DNA of 64,000 bases, taken from assembly GCA_026129765.1 (NCBI GenBank), contig JAHCHP010000006.1:62001-126000 (forward strand). Reading direction: 5' to 3'. The stretch is from Fimbriimonadia bacterium. GTDB lineage: Bacteria; Armatimonadota; Fimbriimonadia; Fimbriimonadales; GBS-DC. Below, piece after piece: positions 7,921 to 14,677 of this stretch (the first letter of the stretch is position 1; the number at the start of each line of letters is the position of its first letter). The notes under the pieces are model-generated. The model searched no databases and had not been told where the DNA came from. It saw only the letters and a program-made list of their open reading frames with translations. The translations under genes were made by a program, and so were the position numbers.

Positions 7921-8942
7921 GATTGATCCTCCTTAGACGATTCACATATCGAAGAATAGTCTAAAATGCTCCCTCCCCAGCTGTAGCTAGCAAGCTCATC
8001 ACCGAAAAATTGCTCGCCTTCACGTGCGGCTGAGTCGATTTCGGTTTGCGAACTAAACTGATGAAAAAAATCCAAGGCGCAAAAGTGTTTTATTAAGAAG
8101 GCTGATTTTTTTGATTCTGGCATGCTTCGGATCACCAAACCGACAATACCAAGTTCATCCTTTGCTTTTGGATCGGGCGATTTAGCCCAAAGGATAGCGA
8201 ATTCTTTCTTAGCTCGGACATACCAGACTCGTACGGTATTTTCTGAACTGTTGAGGATCCTAGCAACTTCAGCTCCAGGTAATTCATAAAATAAACGCAA
8301 AATGAGCACGTGCTGATGGGGCGGTGAGCCTGTAATTCCACAAAAGCAACGGCGGATTTGGTCAAAGTGTGCCTGCTCGATGATGCGATCAGCACTCGGC
8401 ACATCTTGATGGGGAGCTGGGAACTCCTTTTCCACCCAATTGCCCGCCTCATCTTCTACCTCTGGGGTGGGATGCGAACGATTGCTGCGATTCCGCTTGG
8501 CGCGAAAAAAATTGGAGAGAGGCTGCCGAGCACAAGCGCGGAGAAACACCACCAATGGTCCACGTGTGTGATCCCACTTATCGATGCAAGTATCCAAGTG
8601 AGAAATGACCTTAAGAATCAGATCATCCGCATCCGCCGGATTGGAAGCATTTAGTCTACTGTACAGATATTCTAACAATTGACAAATCGCATCTTTTTGC
8701 CCTTGAAGTAGAGTGCATTGCTGAGAAGACAGCACGCACAAAGTCTCGAGATTCTTTCTCGCCAAACATACCCAAAGATTGGACTGGGCAGCAAACATGG
8801 AAAGTATCTGCTTTTTGATATCGGCAAGCAGCGCAGCATCGGAAGCGGCAGTAAAGCCATCATCGAGAGGCAACGGCCGATCCTCAGCACAAGTATCTAA
8901 GTTCTTCGTAGAAGGAAGTTGGGGCCCAATATCGTCTAACAT
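7917..8942 (-). CDS. Sigma-70-like (ECF-type) RNA polymerase sigma factor with C-terminal extension
   Basis: A 341-aa protein. A region-2-like stretch (DADDLILKVISHLDTCIDKW, then FLRACARQPLSNFFRAKRN) lies at about residues 105-160. A region-4-like helix-turn-helix (LRLFYELPGAEVARILNSS, then ENTVRVWYVRAKKEF) lies at about 215-255. About 85 further residues of unknown role follow. It is longer than a typical ECF factor (about 190 aa), with extra sequence at both ends. It probably directs transcription from the TTGTAAC-N16-GAGCTA sites in the same cluster (inference). An AGGAGGTC ribosome-binding site precedes ATG 8942, and a separate TATAAT lies upstream. Confidence 0.72.
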   Translation of the reverse strand: MLDDIGPQLPSTKNLDTCAEDRPLPLDDGFTAASDAALLADIKKQILSMFAAQSNLWVCLARKNLETLCVLSSQQCTLLQGQKDAICQLLEYLYSRLNASNPADADDLILKVISHLDTCIDKWDHTRGPLVVFLRACARQPLSNFFRAKRNRSNRSHPTPEVEDEAGNWVEKEFPAPHQDVPSADRIIEQAHFDQIRRCFCGITGSPPHQHVLILRLFYELPGAEVARILNSSENTVRVWYVRAKKEFAILWAKSPDPKAKDELGIVGLVIRSMPESKKSAFLIKHFCALDFFHQFSSQTEIDSAAREGEQFFGDELASYSWGGSILDYSSICESSKEDQS

Positions 8943-8977
8943 TAATGACCTCCTGAAAATCTTTTAACTTCGACTTT

Positions 8978-8983
8978 ATTATA
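8978..8983 (-). promoter_or_regulatory. Candidate housekeeping -10 of the cluster sigma factor
   Basis: TATAAT on the minus strand, 35 nt before ATG 8942. This would give the sigma/anti-sigma pair a basal promoter separate from the ECF-type sites. No clear -35. Confidence 0.45.
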
Positions 8984-9009
8984 CTCGATGTTGATCCAAT
9001 TTGTTTCAT

Positions 9010-9041
9010 CCGGGCAGAGGAGCCTTTCTCCCCTGCCCGGT
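9010..9041 (-). other. Intercistronic stem-loop
   Basis: Near-perfect 13-bp inverted repeat (CCGGGCAGAGGAG with CTCCCCTGCCCGG, one mismatch) between the membrane-protein gene and the sigma gene. No T-run follows in the direction of transcription, so it is more like an mRNA-processing or stabilising hairpin than a terminator. Confidence 0.55.
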
Positions 9042-9053
9042 TACGGCAACAGT

Positions 9054-9932
9054 CTACGGCTGTGGGTCGGTTTCGTTCCGCCGGGTCCATCGGATGTCGC
9101 GGTGGTTTTGCGCAGGATTTTCCTGGACTTGGCTCGACGAGGATTGATCATCGGATGCGACACCATAGCGCTCCATCGCCTCTTTGTTATTGATCGTTGG
9201 GTGGGCGGAGATCAAGCGACTGTGGATAAACCGCTTTTCTTCTCGCAGTTTTTTGAGTCGTTCGTGTTCGTCGCCCGAGGTAGCAGTGAGTGAGTCGGTC
9301 AGAACATCGATGTCATTTTCGAGTTGATAAGCCGCGCTGGCCCAGGTTTGGTCTGGATGATAGTTGTCGTTCAACACTTCTTGCTTGATCTCTCCGACCG
9401 TATTGGACTGCGAGCGCCGGCGAATGTACTCACAGTGAGCCAACGCGCTCAGATAGCCGCCAACCGAAGGCACGACGACTTCCACTACAAAGTAAATAAT
9501 CGTGTACGCAATCGCGCGAAAGGCGTCGTCGTCATTGTCGATTCTCAGTTTCGCTCGTGTGATCGCGATCCAAATCAATCCGAGAATGGAGATAGCTGTG
9601 AAAGTTGCGCCCGCCGCGCGATTCAACGGTCGGTGTTCGACAATGCCGGAAATAAGAATGTGAACCGCTAATGCCAACGATACGTGCATGCCAATCGCAA
9701 TAACTGTGGCCAGCATTTCGTCTTCCAGCACGGTCTCAAACACCTCTTTGCTCATGAGCGCCACCAGAGAGCTTGTCAGCAGCATCAGCAAGCCGGTCAC
9801 CGTGAAAATTAGAAATGAGCGGATGGCGCGTTGATTGAACCATTTGCCAACAGCGGAAATGGCGCGGTGCGCGCGCTCTACGAAAGCCTGATCGTTAGGG
9901 CGAGCGCCGATATTGTTGCGTCTATTATACAT
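9054..9932 (-). CDS. Membrane protein with four predicted TM helices and cytoplasmic coiled-coil tail
   Basis: A 292-aa protein. Hydrophobic segments lie at about residues 40-60, 74-96, 107-125 and 138-162, and a charged, glutamine- and serine-rich hydrophilic C-terminal half ends in a disordered tail. I do not recognise the family. In the cluster it follows the vWA-like lipoprotein gene, so the two may form a membrane-associated complex (inference). It has a GGAGGTTA ribosome-binding site before ATG 9932. Confidence 0.55.
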   Translation of the reverse strand: MYNRRNNIGARPNDQAFVERAHRAISAVGKWFNQRAIRSFLIFTVTGLLMLLTSSLVALMSKEVFETVLEDEMLATVIAIGMHVSLALAVHILISGIVEHRPLNRAAGATFTAISILGLIWIAITRAKLRIDNDDDAFRAIAYTIIYFVVEVVVPSVGGYLSALAHCEYIRRRSQSNTVGEIKQEVLNDNYHPDQTWASAAYQLENDIDVLTDSLTATSGDEHERLKKLREEKRFIHSRLISAHPTINNKEAMERYGVASDDQSSSSQVQENPAQNHRDIRWTRRNETDPQP

Positions 9933-9957
9933 TGAATGTAACCTCCATTTTTTGTTT

Positions 9958-9984
9958 AGAGGGAAGGGGCCCCCCCTTCCCTCT
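9958..9984 (-). other. Intercistronic stem-loop
   Basis: Perfect 12-bp inverted repeat (AGAGGGAAGGGG with CCCCTTCCCTCT, 3-nt loop) between the vWA-like gene and the membrane-protein gene. In the minus direction it is followed by A-rich sequence, so it is not a classical terminator. Confidence 0.6.
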
Positions 9985-9997
9985 CAAGCGCGAAAAA

Positions 9998-10681
9998 TCA
10001 TCTCACCATGTCAATGGAAAACGGGACCCGGGGCAGGAATGCCGGCGCGTTCCATGTTGATCTTGCCCGCTGCACAAATGCCGGCGAAACGCCAAAGATC
10101 AGCATCTCGATTTCCGGAGGAAAGGTGCAAGTGAAGGGATCGGAATAGCGCCATGTGACTTTGCCGTTTTCATCGGTTTGCGGATCGGAAATCATGTCTG
10201 ATACGACAATGAGAAACTGCTCACAGCCTTGGTAGTTCCAGAGCCATGCGTTTGCGTGAATCAAAGCCCCGAAAATATCGGAACCCGTGCTGTCAACCTG
10301 GGTGGCTGATTGCTTAAGCGCCGTTTCCAAGTCGCGAATCTGGATGCCCTTACCGTGCCAAATGAGTTTCGGATGCCTCGAGATTTGAATAACCCCGATG
10401 TGCGAGTGCTCGATCCAACTGTTGCCGCGCACTTGTTTTAGGAAGCTGTCAACCCAACGTTGCGATTCTGGGGCAAAGCTGGTGCCATCGATGACGAGGG
10501 CGATCGCGCGTTTCGGCAGTTTGACTCGGCGGGGAACTGGCATTTTGTCGGCTTGGGATTGACCAACTGCAGGTTTTTGTTCAGGTTGAAGGATTGCTTC
10601 TCCTTCTGAATTGTCGCATCCCGGCAAAAGCCAAGTTAGCAGAAGAAAAAATAGAACCGGAATCAGTGTGCTCGATTTCAT
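9998..10681 (-). CDS. vWA-like lipoprotein
   Basis: A 227-aa protein. It has a lipoprotein signal peptide (basic start, hydrophobic core, lipobox LLPGC with Cys at residue 22). A von Willebrand factor A-like fold follows: first strand IALVIDGTSF (a degenerate MIDAS DxSxS), STGSDIFGALIHAN as the second MIDAS segment, and FLIVVSDMISDP as the third. The incomplete first MIDAS motif may alter metal binding. It is probably anchored outside the cytoplasmic membrane. The start is ATG 10681 with a perfect AGGAGGT upstream; the earlier in-frame ATG (10780) has no signal peptide. Role unknown. Confidence 0.68.
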   Translation of the reverse strand: MKSSTLIPVLFFLLLTWLLPGCDNSEGEAILQPEQKPAVGQSQADKMPVPRRVKLPKRAIALVIDGTSFAPESQRWVDSFLKQVRGNSWIEHSHIGVIQISRHPKLIWHGKGIQIRDLETALKQSATQVDSTGSDIFGALIHANAWLWNYQGCEQFLIVVSDMISDPQTDENGKVTWRYSDPFTCTFPPEIEMLIFGVSPAFVQRARSTWNAPAFLPRVPFSIDMVR

Positions 10682-10695
10682 AAAAGACCTCCTGA

Positions 10696-10727
10696 AAGGA
10701 GAGAGTGGACACGGATGGCTTTGCCCG
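10696..10727 (-). other. Intercistronic stem-loop
   Basis: An 8-bp stem (GAGAGTGG with CCGCTCTC, one G-U pair) with a 16-nt loop between two cluster genes. Weaker than the other intercistronic hairpins. Confidence 0.35.
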
Positions 10728-10745
10728 CTCTCAGAGAAGTTTGGA

Positions 10746-11309
10746 TTACTTGTTATCCGCCTCAAAGCCTGCAATCTCATTGATCTGATCGATCAAGGAT
10801 TGGCTCACATGATGAGCGACAACATTGAGTTTCAAGGCAGTGATCGCGTCGTCTGCCGATTGCTCGCCCGAAATCACACTCAGCAGCGGCGCTTCCAGCG
10901 CGATCAAGGTGTTGCGCAAGGCGTCCAACATGCGCTCAGTGTGGATCAAAGTCTCGATCGGATTTGCTGACATAGGGATGGCATCACGCGCCAAAATTCC
11001 CTGCTCTTCATCGAAAAGAAGCGCGCTGCAGTACATGTGGTTGTTGACTAGCACGACGAAGCGCGACGTTTCTGATGGGTGGGAGGAGTGGGCATGGAGT
11101 TGTGCATAAACCACAATCTTGTTTGCGCCGCGGTTGAACTGGATGCCAGCTTTTATTAAGCGGGACTCCAAAGGGAGGATGAAGACCAGCGATTCCTCGT
11201 CTATCCATTCGGGCGAGGGCAAAGGCTCACCGATGGCTTCAGATATTGAGCGATGCGATTGTTCGAGCAGCTGGGCTATCACAGCCTGAGCAGCTAATTG
11301 GTGTGTCAT
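10746..11309 (-). CDS. Conserved-looking protein of unknown function (187 aa)
   Basis: A cytoplasmic, acidic alpha/beta protein with no signal peptide or TM segment. The order of elements (helix, LVFILPLESRLIKAGIQF, KIVVYAQL, RFVVLVNNHMY, ALLFDEEQGILARDAIPM, long C-terminal helices) resembles the YbjN/type III secretion chaperone-like fold. This is a weak fold-level impression. It is preceded by one of the four ECF-type promoter motifs (11410-11438), and has RBS GGAGGT before ATG 11309. Confidence 0.6.
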   Translation of the reverse strand: MTHQLAAQAVIAQLLEQSHRSISEAIGEPLPSPEWIDEESLVFILPLESRLIKAGIQFNRGANKIVVYAQLHAHSSHPSETSRFVVLVNNHMYCSALLFDEEQGILARDAIPMSANPIETLIHTERMLDALRNTLIALEAPLLSVISGEQSADDAITALKLNVVAHHVSQSLIDQINEIAGFEADNK

Positions 11310-11409
11310 GAGTTAACCTCCAAAGGGGTATAGTTGAATCAAATGGAAAATCGATATCCTCGTAGGCGCGATTGCATGCGCTGGATGGCGCCTACTTCTA
11401 ATTTATAAG

Positions 11410-11438
11410 TAGCTCACGAAAGAGCCGAAACGTTACAA
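11410..11438 (-). promoter_or_regulatory. ECF-type promoter motif, copy 4
   Basis: Minus-strand TTGTAAC (11438-11432), 16 nt, GAGCTA (11415-11410), about 100 nt before the 187-aa gene. An inverted repeat (GTAGGCGC...GCGCCTAC, about 11362-11395) lies between this site and the gene. Same motif, spacing and direction as three copies at 14.1-14.4 kb. Confidence 0.75.
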
Positions 11439-11460
11439 ACCGCTGCCGAGCAACGAAAGA

Positions 11461-12657
11461 TCACAGATCGGCTTTGCCTAAAGAGGCGCACAAGCGGCAA
11501 GCAGGATCACGGTTCGGCGCGGGATGAGCAATGGAGGCGCGTCCTTGAGGCGAGAGTTCTAATTGCTGCCAGAAACTGCCTTGAATCGCGCCAGAAACAA
11601 AATCTAACAACATCTGCACCGCCAACCCAACCGCCATTTCGTTCAAGCTCCTGAGGGACCCCATGCGCTCCGATTGCCAATCTGCCGTCGGAGCCGCTTG
11701 AAGACCGCTGAGGATTCTGACCGCCTCCTCGCGCCGCGCCAAGCCGCCCCACTCCAGCAGGCAGCCATCTCCAGGCGAAATAAGCCGCACATCCGCGCCC
11801 GCCAAACGCGCGCCCTCGGACAGAAACACGCCAGTACCGACATCCAAATGCGGCACACAAAAGATCGTCGCAAGAATGGCAGCCGCCAGGCGTGCCGGGT
11901 CGTTGTCCACACAGCTGACAACCAAATCGCATTCCCGCGCGGCAGCGACGCAATCAGCGTGGCTTGCCCCTTCCGAGATAGTCTGCACAGCGCCGGCGCG
12001 GTTTACGAGGCGCAAATGCCGAGCCAAGGCAACGGCTTTTGGCAAACCGACATCCGACTCAAAGACCCCCTCCATTTCGCCGAGGTTATGCTCCTCAACG
12101 AGATCGGGGTCGACCAGCGTCAACTGCTCAACACCCAACCGGGCGAGATTCAAAGCGAGCAACGATCCGTTGCGACCGCAGCCAATTTGCAAGACGGCAA
12201 GTGAGCGGACACGATTTACTGTCGCTTGCCCGAGCGCGCCCACAGTGCGGCTGAGCCGAGGATCGGCGAACGAGGGGCGATCAGTGTCAAGAACGGGGAG
12301 CCGCCGCATGCCGGGACCCACCAGGTCAAGGGCTTCCACTCGAAAGCGGGCATCGTGGCACAAGACCACACCGGAGATTTGACCCCTATGCGCGCCTAAA
12401 CCAATCCACAAAAATCCGCGCAAGGCGGGGGGGTTGCTCCAGCCAGAGAGCGACTCGGGAACGCCGGGATCCCCGAAAACTAAGAGAACGGCAGAACTGT
12501 TCCGCTCCTCAGAAGGCTGCCTAACTACACAAATTGGGGTCCCGCTCACCTCGGAAACAAACGACATGGGAACAGCCACCACCGAAGACGGGTCCTCCGC
12601 CAACCGATCCAACCAATCTTGAAACAAACTCAGCGGAACCCGAAGGCGGCAGGTCAT
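11461..12657 (-). CDS. ThiF/HesA/MoeB-type (E1-like) adenylyltransferase with N-terminal extension
   Basis: A 398-aa protein. Residues from about 165 form the Rossmann E1-like domain: LQIGCGRNGSLLALNLARLG nucleotide-binding loop, LVDPDLVEEHNLGE, and DLVVSCVDNDPARL. The first about 150 residues may be a degenerate JAB/MPN-like region (GFLWIGLGAHRGQISGVVL), but the metal-binding histidines are not intact. Usual zinc ligands are partly lost: PGDGCLLE has one Cys where many relatives have CxxC, while the C-terminal CRLC remains. It should activate a C-terminal carboxylate by adenylation; no ubiquitin-like partner was recognised nearby. ATG 12657 overlaps the stop of the HD gene (ATGA), and the RBS GGAGGT is close (3 nt). 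Different from but reminiscent of PRTRC cassettes. Confidence 0.8.
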   Translation of the reverse strand: MTCRLRVPLSLFQDWLDRLAEDPSSVVAVPMSFVSEVSGTPICVVRQPSEERNSSAVLLVFGDPGVPESLSGWSNPPALRGFLWIGLGAHRGQISGVVLCHDARFRVEALDLVGPGMRRLPVLDTDRPSFADPRLSRTVGALGQATVNRVRSLAVLQIGCGRNGSLLALNLARLGVEQLTLVDPDLVEEHNLGEMEGVFESDVGLPKAVALARHLRLVNRAGAVQTISEGASHADCVAAARECDLVVSCVDNDPARLAAAILATIFCVPHLDVGTGVFLSEGARLAGADVRLISPGDGCLLEWGGLARREEAVRILSGLQAAPTADWQSERMGSLRSLNEMAVGLAVQMLLDFVSGAIQGSFWQQLELSPQGRASIAHPAPNRDPACRLCASLGKADL

Positions 12658-13286
12658 GAGACCTCCACAGAACGAGCCGCTGCAAGCAGAACAAAGCCCG
12701 CTTTGGAGGCTTCAGTGATCAGCAACTCGCCCAAGCGGGGACTTTGGTGCTCGATGATGCCAAGAAAATCCAACGCGCTGCCCACGAAACGGAAAGCGCG
12801 GCAAAAGGGAAGAGCGCTCAGATCACGCAGGTTGCAGATTAGGTCGCAACATTTCACCAAAGTGATCACAGGGTCGGACAGCATGGCGACCGCCAAGGTG
12901 TGTTGAAATTGGAAGTCTGCCATCGCGCGATGAGCAGGACAGTTGAGGCTGCCTTTTTGCTTGGACAGCAATTTAACACGGTTCAAGATGGAAGTGCCGA
13001 ACTGATCGCGGATAGCTTCGGCAACACACGTGGGATCGCGCATCGTGTCCTCGAGCGTGTCGTGCAGCAACGCGGTTAAGATCGCCTCTTCTTTGCCGCC
13101 CAAACTACTCGCCAATTCAGCCACCTGAACAGAATGAACGAGGGCGGGAGACCCGTCCTCACGAACAACGCCTTGCAGGGCATACTCCGCCAACTCCAGC
13201 GCGGCTTGGCATCTCGGCAAATAGACCTTGCCTTCTGCCAGCAAAGTGACGCGCTTGGAAACATCATAGACAATCGATGAGTGCAT
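12654..13286 (-). CDS. HD-domain protein resembling small alarmone hydrolases (Mesh1/SpoT HD)
   Basis: A 210-aa protein. H51 in ALVHSVQVAELA, then LTALLHDTLEDT (H75, D76, E79, D80), reproduces the RelA/SpoT hydrolase signature (HDxxED). The later LVKCCDLICNLRDL matches the K-x-x-D-x-x-x-N-L metal/nucleotide motif, and QFGTSILNRVKLLSK the intervening segment. No synthetase, TGS or ACT domain is present, so it would be a stand-alone (p)ppGpp-type pyrophosphohydrolase or a relative with another nucleotide substrate. The start is ATG 13286 with GGAGGT 8 nt upstream (a GTG at 13292 is less well placed). Translationally coupled to the ThiF gene. Confidence 0.75.
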   Translation of the reverse strand: MHSSIVYDVSKRVTLLAEGKVYLPRCQAALELAEYALQGVVREDGSPALVHSVQVAELASSLGGKEEAILTALLHDTLEDTMRDPTCVAEAIRDQFGTSILNRVKLLSKQKGSLNCPAHRAMADFQFQHTLAVAMLSDPVITLVKCCDLICNLRDLSALPFCRAFRFVGSALDFLGIIEHQSPRLGELLITEASKAGFVLLAAARSVEVS

Positions 13287-13334
13287 TATCACAAACCTCC
13301 ATTGAAACGAAGAAGACGAACAAGAAAGAGGGAG

Positions 13335-13369
13335 TTGAGCGCAGTCGCCATGTCTGGCGCTGCGCTCAA
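13335..13369 (-). other. Intercistronic stem-loop
   Basis: A long hairpin: 10 bp (TTGAGCGCAG with CTGCGCTCAA), one bulged T, then 5 bp (CGCCA with TGGCG) and a 4-nt loop. It lies between the 67-aa gene and the HD gene and has no T-run. Confidence 0.65.
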
Positions 13370-13389
13370 GGGAGCTACGGACGGGTTGA

Positions 13390-13593
13390 TTAGTCTTTGT
13401 CGAAGCGAGCCATCAGCTTTTCAGCTTCCAGTTCTGCTTGACGCCGAAGCGCTTCTGCCTTTTTGCGCTCAAGGGCTGCGGTTTCCGTTTGCGCCCAAAG
13501 AGCCAAGAGCTCCTGGTTCACTGGAACGGATTCCGCCAGCGCCATCAGCGACGGCAATGCAACCTCAACACGAGGGATGCGAGTAGCCAGCAT
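13390..13593 (-). CDS. Small helical protein (67 aa)
   Basis: Begins MLATRIPRVEVALPSLMALA and ends in a charged coiled-coil (about residues 30-65, alternating E/A/R/K). No homologue recognised. The start is decided by an unusually perfect Shine-Dalgarno, AAGGAGGTGATATCC, directly before ATG 13593. This is essentially the full complement of the 16S rRNA 3' end and suggests very high translation. Confidence 0.65.
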   Translation of the reverse strand: MLATRIPRVEVALPSLMALAESVPVNQELLALWAQTETAALERKKAEALRRQAELEAEKLMARFDKD

Positions 13594-13647
13594 GGATATC
13601 ACCTCCTTGAAAAGAATTGATGAAAGCAGGAGAGACAACAGGGAAGC

Positions 13648-14061
13648 TCAACGCTTGCGGAGCGTGACCGAATACACCTGCACGAAGCCAAGTAACTCAC
13701 GCTCGCCAGAGAACTGGATCGCTCTGCCCGAATCAAGAACGCGACCGCGCACATTGTTAAATTTCACATCAGGAATTAAGTCATAACCAGGACCTTTTTC
13801 CACCACCTCCTCTTCGATCAACTCATCGCCCATGCGTTGAACACGAGAAGAGAGAACGAAAGTCTCCTTGCCGTTGGGATGCTGCACGTAGAAACCAAAC
13901 TGGTTGCCTCGCACTTTCAACACCAGTGCGGCACCGTTCATATAGGACTCTTCGTAGGTGCCATTCAGCCCCAACGAATTGCAGCTGCTGAGCAACGCGC
14001 TGCCGAAGGCAAACAGGACGACAAGGCCAAACAAGATTAACAGACCACGATTAGACTCCAT
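13648..14061 (-). CDS. Small lipoprotein of unknown function
   Basis: A 137-aa protein with an N-terminal hydrophobic segment (about residues 7-25) ending in a lipobox-like LLSSC, followed by a beta-rich domain (GTYEESYMNGAALVLKV...). First gene of the nine-gene minus-strand cluster, with RBS GGAGGT before ATG 14061 and three ECF-type promoter motifs upstream. Confidence 0.62.
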   Translation of the reverse strand: MESNRGLLILFGLVVLFAFGSALLSSCNSLGLNGTYEESYMNGAALVLKVRGNQFGFYVQHPNGKETFVLSSRVQRMGDELIEEEVVEKGPGYDLIPDVKFNNVRGRVLDSGRAIQFSGERELLGFVQVYSVTLRKR

Positions 14062-14117
14062 AAAATCATACCTCCATAAACGGGAATCAAGAACAGCGGA
14101 ACCGCCACAGATATCTA

Positions 14118-14146
14118 TAGCTCAGCAACAGTGAGAAATGTTACAA
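14118..14146 (-). promoter_or_regulatory. ECF-type promoter motif, copy 1
   Basis: Minus-strand TTGTAAC (14146-14140), exactly 16 nt, GAGCTA (14123-14118), followed by TAGATAT. It lies 57 nt upstream of the lipoprotein ATG and is the closest of three copies. Confidence 0.78.
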
Positions 14147-14194
14147 AGCGGCACGAAAACAGCCGAGACGAGCAAGGATGCTTCTATTTACGTA

Positions 14195-14223
14195 TAGCTC
14201 AGCTTGAATGAAAAATGTTACAA
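14195..14223 (-). promoter_or_regulatory. ECF-type promoter motif, copy 2
   Basis: Minus-strand TTGTAAC (14223-14217), 16 nt, GAGCTA (14200-14195). Flanking sequence differs from the other copies, so the conserved part is restricted to the two boxes, the ATTT following the -35 and the TG/CTG before the -10. Confidence 0.75.
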
Positions 14224-14349
14224 ATGCCGTGTGAGCCAGAAGAGACGGGGGCATGCCGACGACCCGAAGAGATGAAAATCCCCACTGGAAAGAGAAGCAG
14301 ACCAGCGTCATAGCTTGTGGAGTCCTGTCTGCTGGCTTCTATAATTAGA

Positions 14350-14378
14350 TAGCTCACGAACAAGATATAATGTTACAA
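14350..14378 (-). promoter_or_regulatory. ECF-type promoter motif, copy 3
   Basis: Minus-strand TTGTAAC (14378-14372), 16 nt, GAGCTA (14355-14350). It is the farthest copy, about 290 nt from the lipoprotein start. Confidence 0.75.
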
Positions 14379-14424
14379 GCCGAATGCCAGCGTTTATGTC
14401 ATGCCGCGCTGCAGGCATTGCCCT

Positions 14425-14523
14425 CCATTGGGGCAACCACAGGGGGATTGCCCCTACGCAACGTGTGTGTCAGGTCACAATATAGACGCGGGTTCCCCAA
14501 CCGCGCTGCTGGCAATGCCCATC
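14425..14523. repeat. Interspersed repeats at the cluster/STAND-2 boundary
   Basis: CCATTGGGGCAACCACAGGG and what follows (14425-14472) is nearly identical to 6747-6794 over more than 45 bp. A GACGCGGGTTCCCCAACCGC element lies at about 14484-14523. The remainder of 14062-14677 holds the ECF-type promoters and the STAND-2 promoter; no other gene. Confidence 0.78.
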
Positions 14524-14613
14524 TTTCTGGGGGGCGAACCTGAATGAGGGCGTCTATACAGGGAACCGTTTTCTCGCATAATCTGTCTGTAATCATGTAA
14601 TCTTGATTCGAGG

Positions 14614-14619
14614 TATAAT
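14614..14619 (+). promoter_or_regulatory. Candidate -10 (TATAAT) of the second STAND gene
   Basis: AGGTATAAT (extended -10 type), 58 nt upstream of ATG 14678, with AGAGGT as ribosome-binding site at about 14668-14673. No clear -35. Confidence 0.5.
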
Positions 14620-14677
14620 TAATGCGTTTTGTAGTTATCACTTGCAGGTGCCGAGATGAGAATTCAAAGAGGTCAAC

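Noticed and set aside
11461-12657. PRTRC or CBASS/Bil assignment for the ThiF gene
   Set aside because: No ParB-related, E2, cyclase (CD-NTase) or intact JAB partner genes are present; the neighbours are different.
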